Source of the DNA: Lyophyllum atratum
Lineage: Eukaryota; Basidiomycota; Agaricomycetes; Agaricales; Lyophyllaceae
Length of the DNA: 64,000 nt
Direction: 5' to 3'
Assembly (NCBI GenBank): GCA_014905825.1
Contig: JACGCN010000025.1
Location: 620,001-684,000 of the forward strand
The position numbers and the translations under genes were made by a program. The notes below the pieces were generated by a model. The model was not told where the DNA came from and did not search any database. It saw only the letters and a list, made by a program, of their open reading frames with translations. Below are positions 11,574-25,500 of the stretch, in pieces. The stretch's first letter is position 1. Every line of letters begins with the position of its first letter.

Positions 11574-11980
11574 TACGCATCCTACGACGGAAATAAATGT
11601 ACCTGTACTGTATGAAGTATACCTAATCATCTAATCTCGGATTCTCTCCAACATACGTCTCATCCTGCTCTCTAAGGGTCTGCGCCAGTTCAAGGAAAAG
11701 CGAGAATGAGGCCTGGCTAATAATAGGCAGAAAACTGTCCAGTCGGCAGATGATCACAGATGTGCTCGCGATTTACTTCATGTGATGATGGTCACCTCGG
11801 GCACCGATGCAGCACGGTCGCCCGGGGACTTGGGTGCACCCAGGCAGTCGACACCGAACGCATCCGCAGCCGCGCCTTGCACTGACAATACATGCACCCT
11901 GTCATAAGCCAGCAGGTGCAAGGGCTTGAGTGTCAGAAAACCGCAACATTAGCCGTGTAAATCTATACAACTTGGAAGAT
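11574..11980. other. convergent intergenic region
   Basis: About 400 bp between the DNA glycosylase and the 3' end of UTP5. Part of it (11800-11900) is GC-rich. I see no gene, repeat or RNA element. Confidence 0.4.
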
Positions 11981-14438
11981 CTATTCGCTCTCCTCATCCT
12001 CTTCACTGTATTCCTCCGCTTCATCGTTGATGAACCCATTCATAGTCGGACCCTCATCATCCTCCTCCTCCTCCTCCTCATCCTCACTCATCTCGTCCTC
12101 CTCATCGCTCTCGCCTCCAAGCTCGACATCCTCCACACTCCCTTCATCATCACCACTCTCAACTTCGACCTCCATCTGCTCGTCCTCATCGCTCTCGTCC
12201 CCGCTCTCGCCCTCAACATACCGCTTGACTTCAGCGCCTGGCGCTTTCGGCGGTGCCTTGCCTTTCCGAGGGGCCAAAGGCGCCGGTGCAGCAGAAGAAC
12301 GCAGTTCGATCTGGGAGATGACCATATCTAATCGCCCACTCAGCGAAAGAAGGCTATCCTGCAACGTCAACCTCGAGGTAAGCGTAGCGTAGAGGCCAGA
12401 GAGCCTCGCCACAAGGTCGGGAATCTGCCCACACATTAGAACAGGGTCTATGAGAAGGTTAGGTGCGGAGTGACATACCGTCATGAGATGTCCACTGTGA
12501 ACGGTCAACGTGGTCTTGACCCATGTTATGAGACCCCTACCCCGCTGCGAGCTCGCGCCACCACCTCCACCTTTCATATTCCCTGCCCTCGCACCTCGCC
12601 CCAGACGCTCCACGCACGCTGTGATCAAGGGCACGGCGAGCTGAGGTGGGAGCCTCCTGATGGTATTGCGAATCAACACCTGGTCAGAGTGCGCCAGACA
12701 CGTCTCCAACAGGCGCGAATCCGACGAATGCAGTGCTTGGATCAAGGTTCGCGTCAGGGAGTTCGCAGGAACTACAGTCACTTCGCCTCGGGGTTTCTTC
12801 TTCGAGAGCTTGGACTCCTTCGGGGCGGCCTCGCCGTCGCTCTCCGACGACGGTTGGGCGTCAGCACCTGATAGAGCTGTCAGGCGTTGGCCTAGACTGA
12901 GCTCTGCGAGATCCACATCGAGATCGCCGTCCAGGTCTCGAAGAGCAAGATCGTCCATCTCTTCGTCCTGGCCCAGCTGAACCCCAGAAGCCACGGCTAA
13001 TGATGGATTTTCAGTATAGCGTTGTGTGAGAGCCGCCTGCAGAACATTAGACAGCTTCCCGGAGACCCTCAGTTGATAGGACTCACCACCTGGCTCTCAG
13101 CTGCAGGTAACACCGTAACGTCATCAAGGACAACATCTGGGATGAACTCGCCTGCAGCGTCCAGATACCGCTAATAGATCATGTCAACGACGTGAAGAGA
13201 AACAGAAAGTACACGCTACGCACCACAACATCGAAAACGGGACGAATCCCACCAACTAGTCGAGCCACACGAATGTTCCCTTCCTCCGCCGAAAACACCG
13301 CATCAACGACTTTCGCTCCTGAAGCGGCGCTCTTCGCGGAGATAGCTAGACTTGAACGTGGAAGCAGGGTAGATAGCTTGTGTTTTGAGCCCGTAGGAGT
13401 AGCCAACTCGGATGGGATTGGGAATAAGGATATTTTACCGGAAGCAGACAGGGTAAGGAGAGTCTGCTTTTTCGTCGTGTCAGGCGACTTTTGGGATACA
13501 GAGAGTGAGAAGTTGCGCGCGTCGGAGTCCAGAGGGATGGACGCGATAGCTTTGCCCTCCGTGGAAGGGCTCTCGGGGACCTGCCACATGTATAGGAAGC
13601 GATCTCCTTCTGCGAGGGATAAGAAACGGGTTGATGGTGTTTGCGAGGCATCCCATTGGAGTTTCCGTGTTGCAGATGCGTGGCCTGTGAAGGAGGCCAG
13701 CTGTGTGGGCTTTTTGGTGTCGAAATCGGAGATGTCAGATGAAAGGGACAACAAACGGATGCTGTGATGAGCGGCTAGGACATCAACATCATCACCCGTT
13801 GGTCGTGCGGCTAGGGAAGTGAAGGGTATTCGGTCATCGTTCTTCCAACTGCCCACAATCTCGTTTTTCTGGGCATTCCAGAGACGAACGGCACCATCAG
13901 CTCCAGAGGTCCATACTGTGGAGGTCTTGTCGCGGTTCTCAACCATAGCCACGGATAGAATCTCTGCTGTACTACTTGGATGTGATAGACTGCGCAAGAC
14001 CCGGCCATGGTTGGCTGAAAAGAAGAGTATTGTTCCATTGGTGAGGCCTAGAATCACCACTTCAATTGCTTTGCTCTGCGCCTCCTCTTCAGCCGGCAAA
14101 CTATCTCGTTTCCTTCTCTTCTTTTTACTGGGAGATGCTTCGGCGGTTGCAGACGAGGTTTCCGATGGGTCGAACGTGCTCCATGTGACGGCGGAAACGC
14201 GAGCGGAGTCGACGATATGTTCCGCCACAGATTGTCCTGTAACGGTGCTATAGACGCGTAGGCGATGCTTGTCGACAGCTAGAGAAAGAAATACAAAGTG
14301 GTTGCCATTCGGAGAGAAGGACGAGAGAGTTGTTAAATGGGAGGCATCCTCGACTACGGGTTGCGAGATTGCGGATGTAGATACAGGGCGACCCTGAGGA
14401 GGCTTTGTGCGCTTTTTTGTTTTGGCCGAGGGTGCCAT
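11981..14438 (-). CDS. UTP5: UTP5/WDR43, small-subunit processome protein
   Basis: Nucleolar component of the t-UTP subcomplex, needed for rDNA transcription and early 18S pre-rRNA processing. A large first exon (14438 to about 13220) encodes the WD40 propeller. Readable repeats include HLTTLSSFSPNGNHFVFLS, TVWTSGADGAVRLWNA and LASFTGHASATRKLQWDAS. Short exons follow, encoding RYLDAAGEFIPDVVLDDV. The last exon (to TGA 11981-11983) holds the Utp12-type helical domain (SLTRTLIQALHSSDSRLLET, RLPPQLAVPLITACVERLG). The protein ends in a long Asp/Glu tract encoded by CTC/CAT-rich minus-strand repeats. ATG 14462 is an alternative in-frame start adding eight residues. It is head to head with PHO85. 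Confidence 0.92.
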
Positions 14439-14806
14439 GCTGCTCGATTCGTCGTTGAACACAAGAAGCTGGATCGCAATACAGAGCGCTCACCGGAATA
14501 CAAGTCCTTCAAGTTCACGGCCAACACTTTTTTTTGTCGCTGCTTTAGGCAAGTCACGTGTGATGTACCGGTTCCGACACGATCGATCACCAATTACGGA
14601 CATTAGATGGCAGGTCGGACTTGCACAGTTGCATCCAACTCCCGTCGCCGGGGCCCCTTCTTGTTCTCCTCGCCTTTTGTGTAGAGCAGGTATATAGTCA
14701 TCACTCCTTTTCGCTTACTCTGTCGACCCAATTCCAAAACCGACAACTTTTCGCACCCTTCGCGACCCAGACGAGACGGTCGCCGCCGCCGCACCACAAT
14801 CCATAT
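14439..14806. promoter_or_regulatory. shared divergent promoter UTP5 / PHO85
   Basis: The 368 bp between the two start codons must drive both genes. It contains one CACGTG core at 14555-14560 in the context TCACGTGT, matching the family-level binding site of bHLH factors such as Pho4 or Cbf1. Pyrimidine-rich stretches lie just before the PHO85 start. Factor assignment is inference. Confidence 0.5.
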
Positions 14807-16246
14807 ATGAAGTACATTCAGGTAGGAGCAGACCTTTCCTTTGAATTCACAACGCTTATAGACTCGATGCTAGCTTGAGAAACTAGGTATGGTCAACATA
14901 TCGCCTTCGTCCGACATTGACTAAACATTACATCTATAGGCGAGGGGACCTATGCAACAGTTTACAAGGTACGTCTATACACCGCCTCGCCCGCTTCATA
15001 TACCAACCTTTAACCTAGGGCCGATCAAAGACTACCAACGAGATAGTAGCTCTTAAGGAGATCAACCTTGATGCTGAGGAAGGGACGCCATCGACCGCCA
15101 TCCGCGAAGTGTCGCTTATGAAAGAGCTCAAACATGTCAACATCGTCCGCCTTCACGACGTCATCCATTCCGAGGCAAAGCTCACCCTCATCTTCGAGTA
15201 TTGCGAGCAAGATCTCAAGAAATACATGGACACCCACGGCGATCGTGGCGCACTGGATCCAGTGACCGTCCGGAGTTTCATGTATCAACTTCTCAAGGGC
15301 ACCGCATTCTGTCACGAAAACCAAGTCCTCCATCGTGATCTCAAGCCACAGAACTTGCTCATCAACAGGAAGGGAGAGTTGAAGTTGGGTGATTTTGGTT
15401 TAGCTCGGGCTTTCGGAGTTCCCGTCAACACGTTTTCGAATGAGGCAAGAGCTATCTCAATGTGGCGTGACCTTCACTCATGCTATATTCTAGGTGGTCA
15501 CACTTTGGTACCGAGCGCCGGATGTCCTGCTAGGCTCCCGAACTTATAGCACCTCCATCGACATCTGGTCTTGTGGTTGTATCTTCGCAGAGATGATATC
15601 TGGAACGCCACTTTTTCGAGGAAGAGATAATCAAGACCAGCTGCTACATATCATGAGAATAATTGGGACTCCAAGTGATGCTCAGTTCCAGAAGATGGCC
15701 AAGGACTCTGTAAGTACTGCCAATCCGATGATCATGCCTAAGATCAACTGATCCACCCAACAGCCCGAAATCCAACTCAAACAGTTCCAGCGCTATCCCA
15801 AGATGTCTTTGCAACAAGTTCTCCCTAAAGCCTCTCGGGAAGGTACGCCAGTCGAAGTGTATTTCCTTTAGTTCCAACTATTGACCACCGCGATCCCAGC
15901 CATCGACCTTCTCGAACTTCTCATCAAATTCGATCCTGCCGAACGCATCTCAGCCGTAGACGCCCTCTCCCATCCTTACTTCACCAACACCGCCAACACG
16001 AACTCCTACGGCATGAACTCCTCGCCCGGCTCCATGCCTCCCCCCTCCTTCAACTTCCCTCATCCCCACTCTGGCCACTCACATATTCCGTCGCAACAAG
16101 CCCAACCCCAGCAAATGTACCATATGATGCCGCCGCAGCAGCAGTCGATGCAGCCAGGCATGGTTGACCCACGCATGCATCCACAGGGACGCCCAATGTA
16201 CCCAGGTCAGCAGACATATGGTGCTTATGCTGCTCCTCCACGATGA
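14807..16246 (+). CDS. PHO85: PHO85-type cyclin-dependent kinase
   Basis: A CDK of the Pho85/CDK5 group, which with Pcl-type cyclins signals phosphate state, cell-cycle and nutrient conditions. The start ATG 14807 (MKYIQ) is followed by several small exons giving [15 protein letters not shown] (Gly loop), [20 protein letters not shown] (PSTAIRE helix), [23 protein letters not shown] and [15 protein letters not shown]. The match to the Pho85 signature ([17 protein letters not shown]) is close. After the kinase domain comes a tail of about 85 residues rich in Gln, Pro, Met and His (genomic 15980-16243), absent from the roughly 305-residue yeast protein. The stop is TGA 16244-16246. Confidence 0.93.
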
Positions 16247-16547
16247 TTGGAATTTTTTCTCCGTACTTTTACTCGTCATCTTTACGCTCTTACGCCTCTG
16301 CCACTTTGTCATCTGCAAGTTTTCTGTTAAATACAACATCGAATATCCATCTCCCATTGGGAAAACTGTACTGTGTACATACACTATGAAATCGGACAAT
16401 AATTTAATCGCTCGACTTCTATCCAAGGCAGAAGGTCATAAAGTAAAGTACAACAAGGGTAAATTATTGCGGTAGATTCAAAGCAGATGATGATGATAAC
16501 AACCGAGCAAAGCACTAAAAACCATCTCTCCGGTGCCCAATAACGAG
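16247..16547. other. convergent intergenic region
   Basis: About 300 bp between the PHO85 stop and the stop of the hybrid histidine kinase. It is AT-rich and holds only untranslated sequence as far as I can see. Confidence 0.4.
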
Positions 16548-19500
16548 TTACACGCCAGGAGACTGACCAAACATTGACAAAAGAGACATCAAATCACCTG
16601 CGAGGGTGATGAGTAGTGTCGAAGATCTCAGTGGTGTATCACTTACCCTTCTTTAAGGGTTTGCTGAAAAACGCATTCATGCCAGCACTCAAACACAAAT
16701 GCTTCGTAGAATCCTGACAGTCAGCACTCAAGGCGACAACTGGGGTGGAGTGAGTTAAATTACGTGCCGCAAGAAAGGAAAGAGGAACTCACTGGGTAAT
16801 GACACCGAGCACTTGCGTTTGCTCTCCAGATGCCGGAGTCGCTTCGCTGCCTCAACACCATCACATATTGGCATATCTGGAAACCGCAGGTCATTAGAGG
16901 TCGGTCATTTTTCCTGGAATCCGTCCAACTGACGATGATCAAACAAGGCAACACTGAAATGGCCAGGCTCGTGGGCTTCCCATTCTGCGAGAGCTTCCTC
17001 CCCATTGCCAGTAGCCGTGACATTCAAATGGAAGCGCTCCAGCTGCTTGACTAACAGATTCTGAGCGATCGGGTTGTCTATCATAAATGGCATGGTGAGC
17101 AGATGGCCAAGGTAATCTTCTCGTTAGCTCACCTTCGGCGATCAATATATTACCGAAGAGTTTCCGCTGTGCCGCCGCGAGGTCTTCCACCGCTTTGGAA
17201 ATTACCGTCGCCGGCGTCATGCTCATTGCGTTAGGCAGATCTTTCAATCCAGCAAGCGTCTGAAGCATTCGCGCTTTCCGTGGCGGTTTTGTCATCTTGA
17301 TAACCCCAGGGGTCGTGCTCGACCCAAATACCGCATGGCCTGTACGGTTCATGGTAGGAGTGTACAGATGAATAAGTTTTGTTTCCCGCAAGGCGAGCGA
17401 ATCTGGAGTTTCGACGAATCGAAATAAATCTTCCACGTGTGCGTCTGATTGATCATCCAAGACCAAGAAGTCAAGAGGTGATCCCGTGTTTCTGTGGACC
17501 TGGATTCTATCCTTTGCGTCTTGTAGAGATGGTGCCAATGTGACATGGAAGCCACTGAACATTGTGTTTAGGAATGCCAGTGTTGCATCGGAAGTGGAGC
17601 AGACAAGTATTCTCGGAGGCTTTGGCGTCATCAAGCATGACTGGAGTTCCTCGATTTCGAGAGACGCCTGAAGGCAATCAATTATTTGAAGGAAGTGTAC
17701 AATTAGATGATGAAGTATCTGACCTTCCTTGAATCTTCTGCTTCATATATCTTGACTGGAATCGTGAACCAGAAAATGGACCCAGCATTCAATTCTGAAT
17801 GGACACCGATCGCGCCTCCCATAAGTTTGACGAGCTGGCGGGATATGGATAAGCCTAATCCAGTTCCACCAAACCGGCGGGTAGAAGAGTTCTGAGCAGA
17901 AATGTATCAGATGGCATCGGGTGAGGGGCAATACAAAACAATTACGTCTGCCTGCTGGAATGGAACGAACAGAAGATCAACATCGCTTGCAGCAAGACCG
18001 ATGCCAGTGTCTCTGTAGAGATGGGTTACGAATATGTGTCAACTGGAAGAATGGATACCTACTGAATCTCGAACTTCAAATCAACCTCCCCAGCGGTCGA
18101 AGCAACACTTTCGGCAGAGCACACAACACGGACAGAGCCATTGGCAGTGAATTTGACTGCGTTACCAATCAAGTTCATCAAAACTAAGGCGTACGGTTTA
18201 GTCGAAAACCCCGGCCTACAGAAGTGCAGACAACAGACCTTGGCGGATTCGCGCATAGTCAGCATAGACCCCTAGAATAGTGTTAGTCTATGCCACTGAT
18301 ATTGCAAGAAGCAACAAGCGCACAGGGAGGAACATCTGCCTCTATGTTGAAAGAGAGATCAAGCTTCTTAGCTGCCATGGGTAAAAGGAGTTCCATGCAA
18401 TCCTGTTATAAATCTTTCAGCAAAGGCCATTGATGCAGAGATTGACAACAAACGGCAATTATATTCTGGAATGACGTGATTAATTTGGGCGACTCTCGCA
18501 GAGAGAAACGATACTCACTTCGACCAGGAAACCACTGGGCTCTAGCTTGACGGCTGCATCTAGGGTTAGATTCTGCACATGCTTTGTACTACACGACAAA
18601 CCTGATGCCTCTAGTTTGCTGTAATCCAAAATTGAATCGATGATCTGGAATGAACATGTCGGTGTTCTGCGATCAATGTCGAGGTTATGACACGTACCTT
18701 TAACAGAAGCTCGCAAGATTGCTTCGCTGTTTGAACTGGACGCGCTCATGAGAAGGAACTTTCTTTTAAAATCAAGACCAAGCTTCGCACCAATCTCGCT
18801 TTGGCCTGGATTAAGCTCAGTCCCGCTGAGAAGATCAAGCAACCCATAGAAAGAACTAAGGGGTCGTATATTAAGGCGTATACTCCAGCATTGCATACGA
18901 AGTCTGTACCACATACCTGAACGGGGTACGAAGTTCATGGCTCATTGATGCCAAAAAATTACTTTTGATCTGATGTACCATGAGACCGAATGCCAATTAC
19001 AGGCTTAAAGCGATGAACACACCTTCGTGGCCTTCAAGGCATCTTCACGACTCTTCCGAGCAGCTTCTAGAGCTTCTTTTTGCGCCGAGATCATCTTCAA
19101 ATTCTCTCTTGTACCAGCTTGTACCGAACGGAATAGCAGTGCATTTGCGATGCTGATGCTGGCTTGTTGACAAAGAAGCGTCAAAATAGTTACAGTATTC
19201 CGAGAAAAAGGATGGGTCGAGGCGACGTAAATTGCCCCAAAGGTTTGGCCCCTGTTGCTGAATATCGGCAGACAGATCACGGAACGATGAACAGTTTGAC
19301 CTGCTTCTGATGAAAAACGCGAATCCAGCGAGGCATCCTCGTAACAGACATGTTCCTTGGAGTTCAGAGCTGTTCGAGAGCGTCAACTAGACGGAAATTG
19401 GTTGCTGGGGTGACACTGACTATGCTGAACGATTGCTTTCTGGAGAGGGTCGGTGATGGTACGGATAGACTTGGGATTCCTTCATGACTATTAGTGAGCA

Positions 19501-22500
19501 CCATGGTCACAGGAACATTGCAAGGACGGATGTACTTACTCATGAACCTGACACAGCTCAGGAGGGACCATACTCGTGGCCACTGTGTAGTCCCCAGCTT
19601 CGCGTGCGATTACGACTGAAGTGGCAGTCATTGATTATTCTACTGACAGCTCCCAAGGAACGTACCGCACGTGTTCAACGAACCAGAGGTTTCTAGAAAC
19701 GAATGCATTAGTCTAGGGGTAGACAAGATATGTCGCAAACGTACCCGTGGCGATTTCCGTTAACCTCTGTAATGCTAGAAGAAAAGGTAGAATCATAATT
19801 TCTTTTCAGGCATCGAAATTATACGGACCCGAGGACAAGTTGATGTCACTGGAAATGTCTTTGCTCCACTTCAAGATCGAAGCCAGGTCTGATGCACTGA
19901 GAGTAGCCTCTTGATCATCGTGCGTCTCCGTTCTGTGAGTGTCATGGATGTGGGATAGCTGTGAAACAGTATGGGGTAGTGACTCTGTCTGGACTCCCAC
20001 ATCGGAGGAAAAAATGGGGCGTTTGAGTGGATACTGGGATCGAATTCCTGATAGTGATGTAAGATGATTCCTGAGGTAATGTTAACGAGTGGAACTCGAG
20101 AAAAAGCAGAACACAAACACTATTCCTTGAGCACCCCACTGAGAGTGGCGGGCTATGGCCCGTCGCTGCAGTTCACTGCCTAAGCCTTCCACGCCACATC
20201 TGACGAAATGGCACCCTTGCTTGAAGGTGGTTGAGCTAAATTGTTCTGTTGGCAAATTGGCACGCAACATACAAGATAAAGAGCCCATGCTTCTTCCATG
20301 ACCCAGTCATTATTTACAGCAAGCCTGAAACACTTCGTCAGCTGATATCCAATGTGGAAACGATCATTCAGCTCACTTCACAGCAATATCATATAGTTTA
20401 AATGCATCTTGGCTGCGAGTTAACGATGCAATCTCTGCTTCCTGGTGTTAGAGGTTAGCACACACGTAGAAAAATTTGAATGCTTCCTCGAACGAACCAC
20501 AAGTGCTACCCAAGTGTTTGTGTTAATAGGGCTTGGCGAGAGCCACCTAAAAGCACGTCAGGCGCCTTCTGACACAGTGTTGATTGGACAACCTGCCTTT
20601 TGATGTAGGCTTGATTCTCCCTGATCTGAGATAGGTAATTTGCCTGCTCATTCCCAGTGAGTTTCCCCTTACGAATGCAAGCACTCAAGGCAAGGCTGTG
20701 GAAGAAAAGGGCATAACGGATATGTCGGTGGCTAAAGATGGGGTTCAAGTTAGGCGAACGTCAGTTGATATAGCTCTTACTTTGGATGTGCGTGGCGGGA
20801 CTCGAAGATATAATAACCAAGTTTCGCTGCCTCCTCGACATAGCCAGTGCAAAAGTAGCTAACAACCTGAGGAAAAGGTAAAAATAGTAGAAGAGTGGAA
20901 CGATGCGAAGCTAATTACCTTGAAGGCGTCGTACCTAGTGTGCTATGAGTTGCTGGGTAACTTTCCCGCAATTGACATATTTTTACGCACCAGCTCAGTA
21001 ATAATGGCACATTGCCAGATCTAGCATGCGTGGCCTCTAGGAAATCATTTTCTTTGAAGGTATCGGTATCGAACAGCGTTTCCATGGATTGTGCATTTGT
21101 GTATCCACCAAGCACACGGATGCAGTTTAGCACACCTGCATATTTTCAATCATTGAACGAACGTGAATAGTCGAAGATACATACCAAGGGCAAGAACAGC
21201 AGTCTCTCGGTCTTGACTCCAGATCCTCACGTCGTTGAAAGACTAGAGAGTGATAAGAGCAAAGCTTAACGAGACAGTCTAGTGATGTACCTCCTCCGCG
21301 GCGACCACAAGCTCGCTAACTGCATCGGTTGGTCATTAGACGAATGTTAGAAGGAGCCATACAAGTTGGCTTACGATGTTCGCAGACATAAAGGCGAACG
21401 AGAATGAGATGAATGATGGCAAAGCTTGTAAACACCCTGTATTCTCCTTCGTCAGTGATACGGTGGATGTGTATGCCGTGACTACTGACCGATCCCCTGC
21501 GCCATTCCCGTATTTGATAGCATCTTCCAACCGGGGTATATTGGCGCGGATATGTACACTGTCATAGCCGGAAACCATCGCGCAATACAGCACCTGAGCT
21601 CGGCTGGACGTGATGTAAGCATATAAAAATTGAACGTCAAGAGCTGATCATCACCATTTCTCTCCACTATGACCATGCATTTCAGCGATCTTCAAAGCCA
21701 ACTTTCCAAGATCTGCAGAGAAGCGGTAGAGTCCCCTTTTTTCTGCAGCGGCTGGATAGAACTTCAGTGTAGCCTACTAGATTGTCTTTACGAAGAAAAA
21801 TCACCTCCTACAGCCCAGAAAAGGCCAACGGCGGTTCCAGGCGACATCCCATGCCTATATATTGTGAGTCATCAGTGATGCTTGAAGACACCCTTGGCGT
21901 ACCGTAATGCCACCTGTATCGTCTTTATGAAACTTGAGCCATTTTTTCGTGATATTAGGCAGATGTTTTCCCTACCGTTAACCCAATTATATCGCCGAAC
22001 GCTGGTGTTGATGGGTCCCAGTATGCATTCAGACCTTCCCGAAACATAAATCAAAAAAGTGTTTCATCGGGAATGACCAAAGGACAAACCGGCATCATTG
22101 AGCACACTCACTGCAAGCTCGATCCTAGGGTCAGTCGTTTGTGGTATATTCAATATTTCATCAAACCCAAGGGCCAAAATCTCGTTCTTGATGAGATCGA
22201 ACAGTGCATTCGCCTCTTTGACCGTTGGTGACGGGTTTACCTCCACGCCCAATACCTTGAGTGCTAATAGAGTGTCGTCCAGTGCTCCAGTAAAGTTGCT
22301 ACACAGAAAATGATTCCGCGACCGCGTCCGTAGGATGTTCCCTGTGTCTTCCGGTTTCTGAGCATGCCCTAAACATTCCTCCAATATAGAATTTGATGTA
22401 TCGTAGTCTCCTTGAAAGATGGCAAAAATATTCCAGATATAAAAGATTATGAATGTAGGAAAAATAGTCACCCTTCCAGGAGTAGAGTCTGACCAATGTG

Positions 22501-25500
22501 TTAACACGACATGGGCAGCTATACATATGGACATACTCACTCAGCAAGCCTTGAAAATAATCCAAACGTTCGAGAAGGTTTGTGGGCCCAGGGATCTCCA
22601 TGCAGCAGGGTCTTGGCGCTGATAAACGAGCGAATGGCCAACTACAGAGAACGTCAAACTAACATCAAAATCTTCTTCTGAATCAACAAACCTCATGAGC
22701 ACCTCTAGACCAAGCAGATTCACCGGCGTCGATCAAGACATCCAACAATTCTTCTCGCTTAGGGTTTTGGTGCAAAAGAGGCAGACAGCTGAACGAACGA
22801 TTAACGTAAGATCAATGCTAGAAGAGAGAGGACTGACTGTTTCGCATGCTCAGCGATCCGGTACACATCTGACGGCGTCTCATGGAGCATCATCAAGATA
22901 ATCTGCCCCCAGTCTACATCAACCGCAACAACATGAACAGCAACAGCATAAACCACATACCCTAAACGACATTGTCGCGAATGTTCCTTCGGGAAGCGCG
23001 TTAGCCTCCGCCTGTGCAGCCTGGCGATATCGGTCATGAGCAAAGCTGCACATATCCCTCGCACGCTGGATAAGCCAGCCTTCCGTAAGCGCAAACTGCA
23101 GGCCGCGCATCGAGCCGCGGCTACTCCCGGAGCCCGTCTCGCGCAGGCTCGAGACCGCTTTGGGCAGGTTCCACATGTCCTCGGTCTCGTCCTCACTGCT
23201 GCCAGAGTGACCATTATAGTTTTCCCAGTCCATCATGAGTGCTACTTCCGTGACCTTGAAACTGAACATCAACCATATCATTTAGCACGCATATAACCAG
23301 GATGACGGTCAGGACAAACGTCTCTCCAAAGAAGGCTGCCCATGTGAGATATTTTCTTGCCTCTTCCGGCAACTCTCTCATATGAGATATCAAGAAGCTA
23401 ATATCGGACGGGTCTGATACCGTTTGGTTGTTAAGGCTTCCTTCGATCGAAACGATATCATATCTGGCGCCAACCTAATGAGTACTTCACAGGGACGTCC
23501 TATAGATATAAACGTACTTCCAGTGGTTTTTGGCCCAGTCGAACGTAATCTCCACGTATTCTTCAGCACAAGGTCAACTCCACAAAGGAAGAAAATAATA
23601 CACACATGGTGTTGCCGCTGAAGTGTGTTCAAAATACTCCTCGCAGAGAACGCATTCCCAGACGACGCAGCGTATATGAATCGCGACAGTGGGACACAGT
23701 CTTCCTTGGTCCGGTGAAGCGTTTGTGAAACGAGAGACGATATGGCAGAGTAGGACAGCGGCTCCACGAATATCCACGTGGGTTTCGACCGACTCGTGAA
23801 CATCTTCCGAACCCTTTCCACGATGTTGCTGCAACAATACCTACTCGTCAACAGATACCAAAGAAGAATGTAAGTAGAAAACATACTTCTGGCCAGATCG
23901 AAGGGTCGCAAAAATCAGCTAGTGCAGAGTGTTAGCCGAAGTGTACAAACTGGTTGATGCAACTCACCATTCGACTCCTCGAGTTAAGCAACGTCGACAC
24001 AAGGTCCAACGTCCTGTATCATGCCCGCGTTTTAGCTATCAAAACGCCACAACACATGCTCAAATACACTTACGATTCGTCCGCCTCGTGCAAGTCATCC
24101 AAAAACAACGCAAACAGTCTCGTCTCCGCAATAACCGAAAATACATTCTCCATGAGGGACTGAAACCGCGCCCTTAGCTGTCTAGTGGAGAGATGCTCCT
24201 TCGGCTCCTCAACCGTAATGCCAAACAGAGCCAGGACATCCTTCAGTTCCGGCGTGCCCTGGTAAAGGAGGGTGACGTTCTGCATTTGGGGCCCGAGTCG
24301 CTCCTGGAGTGCGTTGACGAAGCGGTGAAGGTCCGTATGGAAGACCATGAGTTGGCGGAGGACGGAGGAGAGGCACCCAAGCTGGTAGAGAGGGTGAGTG
24401 TACATCGCTCCTGCATTACCGAACGAGGCTTACTAGTGCAGCAAACGGCGCCGAATCTGCGTTTTGGAATTTGGCTTGGCCCCAGAGACCATGGGCTGGG
24501 AAAAATGTAAGGTCCAGTTTCTGCTCCCTGAGATAAAGATCCAACTCACATCTCCATTTTGCTTGGTTGGCGAGGATCATGGAGCTTTTCCCGATGCTAG
24601 CAACATCAAGTGAGACTCAACACTACCAAAGTCAACAGAAAAAAAGGTTACCCAGGGGGGCCGATCACCATAACTGCCTGCGTCCTCGAAGCTCTCGTCC
24701 CGGAGCGCAACACCATCTTCCTAAGCCTGCTGCTTGACCCAAGCGATGGGCTAATGGTGCGAGAAGAAGACTGCCACTCAGGCGACATCGGCATCTGGGG
24801 AGATCTGCTTGCGGGCGACCTCATGCCCGCGTCGCCTATGACCATGTTGCTTGGCGAGTCACTGCGCGAAGAGAGCGTCTCGCTGAGGTCCTCCATTGAG
24901 CCAGTGTCAACACCCGACGAAGAGGTGGTGGCAGAGGCAGCCATGAATCCCTTCGAAGCCGAAAAGTGGCGGGAGAAGCTGGTGGACGCATTCCGGACTT
25001 AGGTGGGTAGTGGTCAAAGGCTGATTGAGACAAGTATAGGTCGAGACAGATACTCACTAACATCCCGTATAATTTCCAGCTCCTTTTCCCTGCCAAACTG
25101 ATTATTCATTTAGACACGTGAATCTCGAACAGTAGAACCAAGAAATCGCACCAAGGCTATGGGCATTGTGAATTCCTGAGAACCAAATCATTAAGCAATA
25201 TGTTACACTGGAGAACGGAACCTACCATGAATCGGTCTTCCAATGCAATTTCAAATGGAGGTATGAGCTTATCACCATAGCTGTATGAGTACAACAACAA
25301 AAAAGAGGTGATAAAGCTTTCTTACCTCGGCAGAGTCGTCGGAGGCAGCGGAAACAGTAGCAACGAGGCGCCTCTGGCACTCTAGCAGGTCCTTCTGTAA
25401 ACCATGCGCACTCTGATACCGTGCATCGGGACTTTTAGACAGCAACTGAACACGTTCATTGAGGTACGTATCAGCTCAGCATCATCGATCAGATATGAAA

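Noticed and set aside
12055..12110. CTC/CAT-rich microsatellite
   Set aside because: It encodes the acidic tail of UTP5 on the minus strand, so it is ordinary low-complexity coding sequence.
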